Below, one piece after another: positions 10,353 to 19,774 of a stretch of 38,484 bases of DNA; within the stretch, counting starts at the first letter, position 1, and every line of letters begins with the position of its first letter. The DNA lies in assembly GCA_007135645.1 (NCBI GenBank), contig SLIL01000158.1, forward strand, positions 1 through 38,484, given 5' to 3'. Under the pieces are notes generated by a model that made no database searches, was not told where the DNA came from, and saw only the letters and a program-made list of their open reading frames with translations. A program made the position numbers and the translations under genes. This stretch comes from Bacteroidales bacterium. Lineage in GTDB: Bacteria; Bacteroidota; Bacteroidia; Bacteroidales; UBA7960.

Positions 10353-11699
10353 TTACAAATCATAAACCTGCTGTTTGAACTGCCTGCCGCGGTCTTCATA
10401 GTTTTCAAAAAGATCAAAACTGGCACAGGCCGGCGACAGCAGCACTGCATCTCCCGGCTTTCCTATAAAATATGCTGCTTTTACGGCATCTTCTGCACTT
10501 TCAGCCTCCAGGATTACCGGCACCAGAAGCTCAAACGTATTCATGATACGGCTGTTGTCCTTACCAAGGCACACAATGGCTTTTACTTTTTCTTTTACCA
10601 GTGGGATCAATGGCTCGTAGTCATTGCCCTTGTCAATACCCCCTGCAATCCAGATCAGCGGCTTTTTGATGCTTTCAAGGGCATACCAGGTAGAGTTGAC
10701 ATTGGTAGCCTTTGAATCATTGATAAACTCAATTCCTCTCACCATGGCAACATGCTCGAGCCGGTGCTCAATATTCTCAAATTCCGAAAGGCTCTGCTTG
10801 ATCACCTCTTTTCTGATATCCACAAGCCTGGCTGCAATCCCTGAAGCCATGGAATTATAAACATTGTGCTTACCTGTTAAAGACAAATCTTTGATTTCCA
10901 TTTCTATTGTGTCCGCGTTAATATTGATAATAAAAGTTGAATCATTTTTTATGTATGCTCCGCAATGGGAGTCATTTTTACCTGTAAAAGGGATCAGTCG
11001 TGCTCCGATCTTGTTTTTTTCAAGATAACTGCTGATCACCGGATCATCCCTGAAATAAACAAAGGCATCCCGGGGCGTCTGGTTTCGGGCAATGCGAAAC
11101 TTGGATTCTACATAATCCTCAAACCGGTTATTGTAGCGATCCAGGTGATCCGGGGTGATGTTTAACAAAACAGCCACATCGGCTTTGAAGTCAAACATCC
11201 CGTCCAGTTGAAAGCTTGAGATCTCCAGCACATAGTAATCAAAGTCGTTTTCGGCCACCTGCCATGCAAAACTTTTTCCCACGTTTCCTGCCAACCCCAC
11301 ATTGAATCCTGCACTCTTCAGGATATGATAGGTAAGCAGGGTGGTAGTGGTTTTGCCGTTGCTTCCCGTGATGCAAATCTTCCTTGCATTGGTATAGCGG
11401 GCTGCAAATTCAATCTCCGAGACAACGGCAATTCTTCTGCCCAGAGCTTTCTGCACAATGGCTACCCTTTCGGGGATGCCAGGGCTTTTGATGATCTGGC
11501 CTGCATTGAGAATAAGCTCTTCGCTGTGCTTTCCCTCTTCCCAGGTTATTTCATGATCTGAAAGAACGTTTTTGTATTTCTGGTTGATCTGTCCGGCATC
11601 AGAAACAAAAGCCTTCAACCCTTTTTTCTTTGCCAGCATTGCTGCACCCACCCCACTTTCGCCTGCACCCAGTATAGCAATATCATATCTGACAGACAT
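10353..11699 (-). CDS. murD: UDP-N-acetylmuramoylalanine--D-glutamate ligase
   Basis: ILGAGESGVGAAMLAKKKG, ITGSNGKTTTTLLTYHIL, NDSKATNVNSTWYALES, LLSPACASFDLFENYEDRGRQFKQQV. Confidence 0.97.
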   Translation of the reverse strand: MSVRYDIAILGAGESGVGAAMLAKKKGLKAFVSDAGQINQKYKNVLSDHEITWEEGKHSEELILNAGQIIKSPGIPERVAIVQKALGRRIAVVSEIEFAARYTNARKICITGSNGKTTTTLLTYHILKSAGFNVGLAGNVGKSFAWQVAENDFDYYVLEISSFQLDGMFDFKADVAVLLNITPDHLDRYNNRFEDYVESKFRIARNQTPRDAFVYFRDDPVISSYLEKNKIGARLIPFTGKNDSHCGAYIKNDSTFIININADTIEMEIKDLSLTGKHNVYNSMASGIAARLVDIRKEVIKQSLSEFENIEHRLEHVAMVRGIEFINDSKATNVNSTWYALESIKKPLIWIAGGIDKGNDYEPLIPLVKEKVKAIVCLGKDNSRIMNTFELLVPVILEAESAEDAVKAAYFIGKPGDAVLLSPACASFDLFENYEDRGRQFKQQVYDL

Positions 11700-11705
11700 C
11701 TCTTT

Positions 11706-12962
11706 TTATCTTACTTTCAGGGTAATGATAGAAATTACCGCAAGCAGGATCCCCACGATGAGGAACCGCTGTACAATCTTCGCTTCATGGTATCCAAGCA
11801 TCTGGTAGTGATGATGCAGGGGAGCCATTTTAAAGATCCTCCTTCCTTCGCCAAACCTCATCCGTGTAAACTTGAACCATCCTACCTGCAACATTACCGA
11901 AACACTCTCAACCAGGAATATCCCGCACATTATGGGAATAAGAAGCTCTTTACGAATACTTATGGCAAAAACGGCAATAATCCCTCCCAGTGCCAGACTG
12001 CCGGTATCGCCCATAAACACCTGTGCCGGGTAGGAATTGTACCACATAAAGCCAATACATGCCCCCACGAAAGCCGCGATAAACACTACCATTTCTCCAG
12101 TGTTGGGGATATACATAATGTTGAGATAGTCAGAAAAGATCACGTTGCCCGATACATAGGCCAGCACACCCAGCGCCACACCAATGATTGCCGAGGTGCC
12201 TGTTGCCAGGCCATCCAGGCCATCGGTCATGTTGGCCCCGTTGGATACCGCCGTAATGATCAGGATTACGATAGGGATAAATATCAGGTAGGTCCACCGT
12301 TCGTATCCATTGCCCATCCAGCTGATCAGAACAGAATAGTCAAATTCATTATCTTTAAAAAATGGAATTGTTGTTTTGGTAGATTTTACTGTCTCTTTTA
12401 TGGATGCATCCCTTTCGCGCATCATGCCATCAAGCTCAAGCAACTCCGTGCTGGTTACAAACTGAAAATCGGGTACCACTGTTTCCCTGATCACTACTGA
12501 ATCATTGAAATACAAAATACTCCCTACGATGATCCCAAGACCGATCTGCCCAAGGATCTTAAACTTTCCATGCAATCCCTTCTTATCTTTCCGGAACACT
12601 TTGATGTAATCATCAAGAAAACCGATGGCGCCAAGCCACAAGGTTGAAAACAGGAGTAACAGCACATATACATTTTTCAGGTTGGCAAACAGAACACCGG
12701 GAATAACGATGGATGCAATAATAATGATCCCTCCCATGGTTGGGGTTCCCTGTTTCTGCATCTGACCTTCGAGGCCAAGGTTGCGAATGGTTTCTCCCAC
12801 CTGCTTTTTCTGAAGATACCCGATGATCCTCTTGCCAAAGATCATGGAGATAAAAAGCGATAAGATCATGGCCATACCGGCCCTGAAAGAGATGTACTGA
12901 AACAACCCTGTTCCGGGAATATCAAACGCTTGATCGAGATATGCAAAAATATGATACAGCAT
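11706..12962 (-). CDS. mraY: Phospho-N-acetylmuramoyl-pentapeptide-transferase
   Basis: [59 protein letters not shown]; 418 aa. Confidence 0.97.
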   Translation of the reverse strand: MLYHIFAYLDQAFDIPGTGLFQYISFRAGMAMILSLFISMIFGKRIIGYLQKKQVGETIRNLGLEGQMQKQGTPTMGGIIIIASIVIPGVLFANLKNVYVLLLLFSTLWLGAIGFLDDYIKVFRKDKKGLHGKFKILGQIGLGIIVGSILYFNDSVVIRETVVPDFQFVTSTELLELDGMMRERDASIKETVKSTKTTIPFFKDNEFDYSVLISWMGNGYERWTYLIFIPIVILIITAVSNGANMTDGLDGLATGTSAIIGVALGVLAYVSGNVIFSDYLNIMYIPNTGEMVVFIAAFVGACIGFMWYNSYPAQVFMGDTGSLALGGIIAVFAISIRKELLIPIMCGIFLVESVSVMLQVGWFKFTRMRFGEGRRIFKMAPLHHHYQMLGYHEAKIVQRFLIVGILLAVISIITLKVR

Positions 12963-12977
12963 GTTTTTATATTTTTA

Positions 12978-14429
12978 TCAGGCCAGGGCCTCTTTAAGTT
13001 CAAGTTTATCATCAAAGGAATATCTTACCCCTTTTATCTCCTGGTACTTCTCGTGGCCTTTACCGGCCACAAGTATCAGGTCTCCTTCTCCTGCAAGGGC
13101 TGCTGCTGTTTTAATGGCCTCTTTCCTGTTTTCAATCACCAGGGTTTTTTTTGCAGCGGTAAACTCAATCCCCTTTTTCATATCCTCGATAATTGCGCCA
13201 GGCTCCTCAAACCGCGGGTTGTCGCTGGTAAGGATCACTGTATCGCTGTAATTGGCCGCAATGGCTGCCATGGCAGGACGTTTTTCTGCATCGCGGTTAC
13301 CGCCACACCCCACCACCGTGATCACCTTCTCCTTGCCTGTTCGCAGGCCCGAAATGGTTTTCAGTACATTTTCCAGGGCATCGGGCGTGTGGGCATAATC
13401 CACAATTCCCGTTACATTATGATCATTGATAAAATAGTCAAAACGCCCTTCAACCGGTGCCAGATGGCTTACGGCTGTAAGTGCCTCATCGGCTTCCAGA
13501 CCCAGCAAACGGCTGCATGCGTAAATAGCCATCAGATTGCTTGCATTGAACTCGCCCACCAGTCTGCAAAAAACTTCCCGCCCCTCAATCTGCATCACCA
13601 GGCCGCTAAGCAGGTTCTCTGTAACCTTTCCTTTGTAATCAGCCATGTTTTTTAATCCGTAGGAATATTTTCTGGCTACCGTATTCTGAAGCATTACAGC
13701 ACCATTCTTATCATCGCTGTTGGTAAGGGCAAATGCCTTTTTACCAAGGGTATCAAAAAATGCTTTTTTTGTATTGAGATACTCCCTGAACGTTTTGTGA
13801 TAGTCAAGATGATCGTGGGTAAGGTTGGTGAAGATCCCTCCGTAAAAACGAACACCCTCCACTCTTTTCTGGTGGATGGCATGCGAACTCACCTCCATGA
13901 AACAGTACTCACATCCTTTTTCAAGCATGGAGGCAAAAAGCCGGTTGAGCTCAATAGAATCAGGCGTAGTATAGGCTGCCGGAATCACCTCATCATCTGT
14001 TTTATTCAAAATGGTAGATATGAGACCACATTTATACCCTGCATTCATAAACAACTGATAGAGTAATGTCGCAATGGTTGTTTTGCCATTGGTACCTGTA
14101 ACACCTATTACTTTTAACCGCTCAGAAGGATTATCGTAAAAATTGGCCGCAATTTGTGCCATGGCAATAGCCGTATCGGCAACTTTTACATAGGTTACCC
14201 CATCCTGCTTCTGATCAGGGATATTGTTGCAGACAACTGCCACAGCTCCTGCTTCTGCTGCAACAGGGATGAAGGTATGACCATCGCTGGTGAGTCCTTT
14301 CAAAGCAACAAACAAGGATCCCTTGCTCACTTTTCGTGAGTCGTGAATAATGTCTTTTACCTCAATAACAGTTGAACCGCTTATCTCCTGCAGTTCACAC
14401 TTATATAATATGTCGGTTAACAGTTTCAA
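12978..14429 (-). CDS. murE: UDP-N-acetylmuramoyl-tripeptide synthetase
   Basis: VIGVTGTNGKTTIATLLYQL, FMEVSSHAIHQKRVEGV, VDYAHTPDALENVLKT, LTSDNPRFEEP (DNPR meso-DAP-type motif). Confidence 0.97.
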   Translation of the reverse strand: MKLLTDILYKCELQEISGSTVIEVKDIIHDSRKVSKGSLFVALKGLTSDGHTFIPVAAEAGAVAVVCNNIPDQKQDGVTYVKVADTAIAMAQIAANFYDNPSERLKVIGVTGTNGKTTIATLLYQLFMNAGYKCGLISTILNKTDDEVIPAAYTTPDSIELNRLFASMLEKGCEYCFMEVSSHAIHQKRVEGVRFYGGIFTNLTHDHLDYHKTFREYLNTKKAFFDTLGKKAFALTNSDDKNGAVMLQNTVARKYSYGLKNMADYKGKVTENLLSGLVMQIEGREVFCRLVGEFNASNLMAIYACSRLLGLEADEALTAVSHLAPVEGRFDYFINDHNVTGIVDYAHTPDALENVLKTISGLRTGKEKVITVVGCGGNRDAEKRPAMAAIAANYSDTVILTSDNPRFEEPGAIIEDMKKGIEFTAAKKTLVIENRKEAIKTAAALAGEGDLILVAGKGHEKYQEIKGVRYSFDDKLELKEALA

Positions 14430-14445
14430 GATTCTGTTGTAGATT

Positions 14446-16557
14446 TTAAGATAACTGAATTACAATAACATTGCCCGGCACTATACGTGTACCCGGCCTT
14501 ATACTCTGTGATCTTACCATGCCTCTGCCAGTAAATCTGACCCTCAACCCTGAATTCTCAAGAAGGTACAAGGCGTCTCTCAGCCCCATTCCCACCACGT
14601 CAGGAACCAGGTTGGGAATCATTTCACGGTCGGCAATCCTGATGGTATCACCAGTTAGAGCCCTTGCATTCACCCAGTCTGTCTGTTGCTCACCTTCCCA
14701 ATGGATACGGCGGTTAAACACGGAGTAAATATTTTTTAATTCGCTCATCTGGCCGGCCATTCTGTCGGGCAGTGAAGCCATAACCGGAGCTTCCAGGTAA
14801 TTATCATTGACATTGAGTTGAGTGGCGTAGATCTTATCGGCTATCTCCCTGAAAACGGGTGCCGCCACCTGGCTTCCGGTAAATACCCACCCTTTAGGGT
14901 CGTGCACCACTACAATCATGGAATACACGGGATTATCGGCCGGGAAATACCCTGCAAAAGAAGCCCTGTACCTTACCCGGTCTCCAGAACGGTATCCTCC
15001 GGTAGGGTTGGCTACCAGGGCGGTACCGGTTTTTCCTGCGATTTTGTATACCGGAGTATGGATGCGTGATGCCGTGCCGGTATCCACCACCATTTCGAGC
15101 ATTTTTTTCACCTGCTCCAGGGTAGACTGCGAGCAAATGGAGCGTTTCAGCACCTTCGGTTCAAATCGCTCAATAGTGCGCCCTGTTTGCCTGATCTCCT
15201 CCACAAACATGGGTTTCATCATCCGGCCATTGTTGGCAACGGCGTTGTACAATGTAAGTAACTGCAGAGGAGTAACCGAAACATTGTATCCAATAGACAT
15301 GGATGGTAGCGTTACCCCTGACCAGGCCGATGATTCGGGCTCGGGGATAAATGGTCTGCCTTCGCCCCTGATCTCAATACCCAGCGTCTGGTCCAGCCTC
15401 ATATTTTTAAGATGCTGCACAAAGCGTTGCGGGTTGCGGCGATAGGTATCATGCACCAGCATCGCGGTACCCACATTGGAAGAAAGGGCAAATACCTCTG
15501 CAACGCTAATGGTTCCGAACCCCCCTTCGCGGGCATCGCGCATAACCCTGTCAGCAAAGGTTACCCTGCCATCTCCAGTATGCACAAGCTCATCGGGGGT
15601 CACTGCTCCGTCTTCCAGCAGGGCAATCATGCTGGCAAGTTTAAAGGTTGAACCAGGCTCGGCACTCTCGCCAATGGCATAATTGAAGGTTTCTTCATAC
15701 CTGCCATGCTGATTACGGGTAAGATTGCTGATGGCTTTCACCTTGCCGGTGGCAACCTCCATAACCACTGCTGTACCATGCTGTGCCTGTGATCGTTCCA
15801 GTTGCTTCTTCAGGGCACTTTCCACGATATCCTGCATATGGATATTCAGGGTGGTGATAACATCCTTTCCGTTTTGGGTCCTGATCTCATTTTCATCATT
15901 TACGGGCATCCAGTTGCCACCACTGATTCGCTGCATGAGCCGCTTGCCCTGTACTCCTTCAAGGTACTCCCTGTAGGCTCCTTCAAGTCCCACGTACACC
16001 CCTTCGCGCTCATAGCCAATGGTGCGTGCAGCAAGGCTCTGGAAAGGTGTTTCGCGCCGGTTGCGCTCCACCACCACCAAACCGCCCCTGAACCGGCCCA
16101 GCCGGAATATGGGGAACTCCCTCAGTTCAACCAGCTGATGATACGATACATTTCGTTTTACCAGAAAGTACCTCTCCTGATTGCGCCGGGCCTGCGTAAG
16201 CATGCGACGATAGTCGGCCTGCGACCGATCGCGGAATAAACGCGAGAGCATGAGTGAGAGAGAGTCGATGCCCTGGTTGAATACCTGATCCGAGACCACA
16301 CTTCTGTGCATATCCATCCTGACCTCATAAACCGGCACACTGGTGGCCAGCAAGCGCCCATCATCAGCCAGGATATCACCCCTTACCGCATCAATGCTTA
16401 CATATCGCATAGTACTGCTGCGGGCGAGCTCTTTCCATTGCTCCCCCTCAACAAACTGAATGTAGGCCACACGCACGAGGATAATAATCCCAAAGGTTAC
16501 TGTAAGAAAGTAAACCAGGTAAATTCTCCACAATATGTCGCTTTTCTTATTGGTCAT
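14446..16557 (-). CDS. ftsI: Penicillin-binding protein 3-type transpeptidase with C-terminal PASTA domain
   Basis: SxxK (GSTFK), SxN (SSN), KTG (AGKTGTA) motifs; C-terminal PASTA-like NLVPDVVGMGLRDALYLLENSGLRVRFTGRG. Confidence 0.96.
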   Translation of the reverse strand: MTNKKSDILWRIYLVYFLTVTFGIIILVRVAYIQFVEGEQWKELARSSTMRYVSIDAVRGDILADDGRLLATSVPVYEVRMDMHRSVVSDQVFNQGIDSLSLMLSRLFRDRSQADYRRMLTQARRNQERYFLVKRNVSYHQLVELREFPIFRLGRFRGGLVVVERNRRETPFQSLAARTIGYEREGVYVGLEGAYREYLEGVQGKRLMQRISGGNWMPVNDENEIRTQNGKDVITTLNIHMQDIVESALKKQLERSQAQHGTAVVMEVATGKVKAISNLTRNQHGRYEETFNYAIGESAEPGSTFKLASMIALLEDGAVTPDELVHTGDGRVTFADRVMRDAREGGFGTISVAEVFALSSNVGTAMLVHDTYRRNPQRFVQHLKNMRLDQTLGIEIRGEGRPFIPEPESSAWSGVTLPSMSIGYNVSVTPLQLLTLYNAVANNGRMMKPMFVEEIRQTGRTIERFEPKVLKRSICSQSTLEQVKKMLEMVVDTGTASRIHTPVYKIAGKTGTALVANPTGGYRSGDRVRYRASFAGYFPADNPVYSMIVVVHDPKGWVFTGSQVAAPVFREIADKIYATQLNVNDNYLEAPVMASLPDRMAGQMSELKNIYSVFNRRIHWEGEQQTDWVNARALTGDTIRIADREMIPNLVPDVVGMGLRDALYLLENSGLRVRFTGRGMVRSQSIRPGTRIVPGNVIVIQLS

Positions 16558-16594
16558 TGAAGGTTATTATCCTTAAGCTTGTTTCATCAATTAA

Positions 16595-17008
16595 TTAATG
16601 TCGTCCTCTGAATATCCTGAGCAGAAAGCTTCTTTGCCTTTTTTCTTCCTGCACGATACGCGGAGGCACAGTTGATTCAATATATCCTTTGCTGGCCAGC
16701 CTGCGGGCTATCTCCGACTGATTGCTTAAATGCATCAGCTCAGCCTTGTTGGAAATATAAATAATACGCAGCTCCGTTACTTCATTTCGCATCGCTTCAA
16801 TCTGCCTTACCTTTTTCTCTGCATAATAGGTGTTGGCAATGAGCAATACCGAAAGAAAGGTCAGGAAAATAACAAAGGGAAACAGTCCGGGCGATTTCTC
16901 AAAGGTGAGATAACTTCCGTTGAGCATGGACTGGAAAACACTGTTTCCTTTGCTCTCCTTATTGGAAGAAGGCTCCTTAACAGGTTCTTTATATGTGTTT
17001 TCGGCCAT
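16595..17008 (-). CDS. FtsL-like cell division protein
   Basis: 137 aa, one TM followed by a coiled coil (YYAEKKVRQIEAMRNEVTELRIIYISNKAELMHLSNQSEIARRLASKGY), located between ftsI and rsmH. Confidence 0.85.
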   Translation of the reverse strand: MAENTYKEPVKEPSSNKESKGNSVFQSMLNGSYLTFEKSPGLFPFVIFLTFLSVLLIANTYYAEKKVRQIEAMRNEVTELRIIYISNKAELMHLSNQSEIARRLASKGYIESTVPPRIVQEEKRQRSFLLRIFRGRH

Positions 17009-17010
17009 AA

Positions 17011-17907
17011 TCAGTTTATTTTTTCTGCAATTCTTAGTTTCGCACTCCTGGATCTTGGATTCCGTTCCTGCTCTTCTTCATCCGGTACAATCAGTTTCCC
17101 AACTGGTTTTACCGGAGATAATACATTCCCGAAAAAGTCTTTTTCCACTTCACCAAGAAAATTACCTGATCTCATAAAGTTTTTCACCAACCGGTCCTCA
17201 AGGGAATGGTAAGAGATCACTACCAGTCTCCCTCCGGGCTTCAATACCTCGAGGCTATTTTCCAGAAGCTCTTTGAGCGATTCCAGCTCATTGTTTACCT
17301 CAATCCTGAGGGCCTGAAAAACCTGCGCAAAGAACTTATTTTCCTTACCCCTCGCGGCAAACTTTTGCAGCACATTTTTTAATTCGCCGGTTGTGGTCAG
17401 AGGTACGTTTTTTCTCTGAAAAACAATCTCTGATGCAATCCGCCGTGCACTTTTCAACTCGCCATACAACCGGAAGACTTCGGTAAGCTTTTCCTGGTCA
17501 TACTCATTGAGTACCCTCTCTGCCGTGAGGTCATTCTTTTTATCCATCCGCATATCCAGCGGACCATCAAAGCGTGTGGAAAAACCTCTTTCGGCCTGAT
17601 CGATCTGCCAGGATGAGATCCCCAGATCAGCAAGGATCCCGTCAACAGGTATTACCTTGTACAACTTCAGGAAGTTTTTGATGTACCTGAAGTTTTCATT
17701 GATAAAGATCAGGCTATCAGATTTGGGCAGATTCTTCCGTACATCAGGATCCTGATCAAATGCTATCAACTGGCCGGATCCTAACTTTTCGAGAATTTTT
17801 GCAGAATGACCCCCTCCACCATAAGTTACGTCAACATATACACCATCGGGGTTTATTTCCAGACCATCAATGCATTCATTCAGCAATACCGGTACATGAT
17901 AAGTCAT
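17011..17907 (-). CDS. rsmH: 16S rRNA (cytosine1402-N4)-methyltransferase
   Basis: HVPVLLNECIDGLEI, YVDVTYGGGGHSAKIL, ILADLGISSWQID, VISYHSLEDRLVKNFM. Confidence 0.97.
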   Translation of the reverse strand: MTYHVPVLLNECIDGLEINPDGVYVDVTYGGGGHSAKILEKLGSGQLIAFDQDPDVRKNLPKSDSLIFINENFRYIKNFLKLYKVIPVDGILADLGISSWQIDQAERGFSTRFDGPLDMRMDKKNDLTAERVLNEYDQEKLTEVFRLYGELKSARRIASEIVFQRKNVPLTTTGELKNVLQKFAARGKENKFFAQVFQALRIEVNNELESLKELLENSLEVLKPGGRLVVISYHSLEDRLVKNFMRSGNFLGEVEKDFFGNVLSPVKPVGKLIVPDEEEQERNPRSRSAKLRIAEKIN

Positions 17908-18377
17908 GGTGTTTCCGGTTTTTCATTGATCCGCCCCATCACTTCCTCTGCAAGATCAGAAAATGCTTCTGGTTCTGCATCGGCGTCAAGGGCACTTTCA
18001 TACAATTCTTTCGACCAGATCTCTATCCGGTTGGCAAAGGCAAACAGTACCAGCTCTTTGTCAATAGCTGCGTAGTCAAGGAGCGTTTTGGGCAATAGCA
18101 AACGGTTGGCCGAGTCGCAAACAAGCTCCGAGGCCCCCCGGTAAAAATATCTTACAAATTCACGGTTTTTCTTGCTGTACAGGTTCAGTGAATTGATCTC
18201 CCGTGTGATTTTTTGCCATTCACTATCGGGATAAAGGGTAAGATTTTTTTCAAACCCACGATTGATGACAAACCGGTCCCTGTCAGCTTCCTGAAGCTGC
18301 TTCTTGAGCCCGGCCGGTAACATAAACCGGCCTTTAGCGTCAATCTTGCATATATATTCGCCAAAGAGGTTTGCCAT
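17904..18377 (-). CDS. mraZ: Transcriptional regulator / division protein MraZ
   Basis: MANLFGEYICKIDAKGRFMLPAGLKKQL... SpoVT-AbrB-like repeats; first gene of the dcw cluster, 4-bp overlap with rsmH. Confidence 0.96.
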   Translation of the reverse strand: MANLFGEYICKIDAKGRFMLPAGLKKQLQEADRDRFVINRGFEKNLTLYPDSEWQKITREINSLNLYSKKNREFVRYFYRGASELVCDSANRLLLPKTLLDYAAIDKELVLFAFANRIEIWSKELYESALDADAEPEAFSDLAEEVMGRINEKPETP

Positions 18378-18420
18378 TTCGACTTACACTGTACAGTTTG
18401 AAAGTGTAAATATAAAGCAT

Positions 18421-18450
18421 TTTTTCCCACTTTTTACCACTTTTTACCAC
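18421..18450 (-). promoter_or_regulatory. Putative MraZ operator: three 10-bp direct repeats upstream of mraZ
   Basis: + strand TTTTTCCCAC TTTTTACCAC TTTTTACCAC; minus strand GTGGTAAAAAGTGGTAAAAAGTGGGAAAAA, matching the AAAGTGG / TGGG-type repeats described for MraZ; 44-73 bp upstream of the mraZ ATG. Confidence 0.85.
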
Positions 18451-18809
18451 ATTGTTAATAACTTTTCCGCAATTGAAGGGTATTGCAGGCAGCGCCAATT
18501 ATTTACTACATTGTTTTTCAGAGCTTTAGCTACAGTGGAGAAAAAATAGCTTCATCGAATTTTCTACATAACCCATTTCCCATTGCGCTGCTAATGCCCT
18601 TTATATCCGGAAAAAAACATTTTGCGGGCGCTATGGAGCTGTATTTTAACACTTTGCTAATGAATTTTAAAAACAGGAATCAGAAAGGATTTGCCAAACA
18701 ATAATACCTTCCGGTAATTAGTTCGAATTAAAGAAATATGCCATATGGATTGAAATAGCCTCTTTGGGCTATTATTGATCAAAAACAAACTATGGTAAAA
18801 AAAAATGGT

Positions 18810-18817
18810 TAATTTTG
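18810..18817 (+). promoter_or_regulatory. Candidate Bacteroidetes -7 element upstream of the plsC-like gene
   Basis: TAATTTTG matches TAnnTTTG; no well-spaced -33 element seen. Confidence 0.4.
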
Positions 18818-18845
18818 TTTCCTTAGGCAGAAATGAATTAAACAT

Positions 18846-19712
18846 ATGGATGATACCCCAATGGTGGCAACAGAAACGCCGGCAAAAAAGAACTTTATTG
18901 ATCTTGACGAGGTTTTCAGAAAAAAAGGCAGAAAACTCTACCCCATTATCCCTAAATTTTTAATCAATTATCTGAAAAGGGTTATTCATGAGGATGAATT
19001 GAATGAAGCATTGAATAAATATGAAAGCAAGATGGGGCTCGATTTCATTGAATCCATTCTAACGGAACGCTTTACAGTAGATATTGAAGTCAAAAATCTT
19101 GAAAACCTTCCGGCCACGGGGCGCTATATCATCGCGTCCAACCACCCCCTTGGCGGACTGGATGGTATGGCCCTGATGCATGTTGTTGGCAAGAAAAGAA
19201 AAGACATTAAGTTTATTGTAAATGACATCCTTCTTGAATTAAAAAACCTGAATGAGTTGTTTGTGCCGGTAAACAAGCATGGACGCAACAGCATTGAAAG
19301 CGTAAAAATTATTGAGAGTTTATATGAATCAGACGACCTGGTACTGATCTTTCCGGCAGGGCTTGTTTCCAGGAAACAAAAAGGGGGCATCATTAAAGAT
19401 CTGCACTGGAAGAAAAGCTTTATCAGCAAGGCCATAAAGCATAAGAGAGACATCATTCCGGTATATATTGAAGGGAAAAACTCAGCCTTTTTTTACAACC
19501 TGGCCCGCATTCGCAAAATGATCGGGATAAAAGGGAACATTGAAATGCTTTATCTTCCTGACGAGATGTTTAAACAGGCTGATAAAAGCATGACCATTAC
19601 TTTTGGCAAGCCTCTGCCTTACAACATATTTACCAAAAGCCAGACCCACGATCAATGGGCACAGTGGGTAAAAGAAAAGGTTTATGAACTTGCCCATGAG
19701 CCAACCATCTGA
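18846..19712 (+). CDS. PlsC-family acyltransferase, probable O-acyltransferase of glycine/ornithine-type aminolipid synthesis (GlsA-like)
   Basis: Lysophospholipid acyltransferase features SNHPLGGLDG and LIFPAGLVSRKQKG; followed at once by a hemolysin-like GNAT N-acyltransferase, the glsA/glsB arrangement known in Bacteroides. Confidence 0.85.
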   Translation: MDDTPMVATETPAKKNFIDLDEVFRKKGRKLYPIIPKFLINYLKRVIHEDELNEALNKYESKMGLDFIESILTERFTVDIEVKNLENLPATGRYIIASNHPLGGLDGMALMHVVGKKRKDIKFIVNDILLELKNLNELFVPVNKHGRNSIESVKIIESLYESDDLVLIFPAGLVSRKQKGGIIKDLHWKKSFISKAIKHKRDIIPVYIEGKNSAFFYNLARIRKMIGIKGNIEMLYLPDEMFKQADKSMTITFGKPLPYNIFTKSQTHDQWAQWVKEKVYELAHEPTI

Positions 19713-19774
19713 ATCCATTAACAATCCGTATAACAGAAAAAACAAAACAACCCATAAAACTTAAAACTACTATT

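Noticed and set aside
11787-12500. 237-aa plus-strand ORF
   Set aside because: Fully antisense to mraY, His/Cys-rich shadow translation.
12930-13655. 241-aa plus-strand ORF
   Set aside because: Antisense to murE/mraY junction; no domain.
18754-18773. AATAGCC/GGCTATT hairpin between mraZ and the plsC-like gene
   Set aside because: Only 7 bp stem, no T-tract, between divergent genes; cannot be distinguished from chance.
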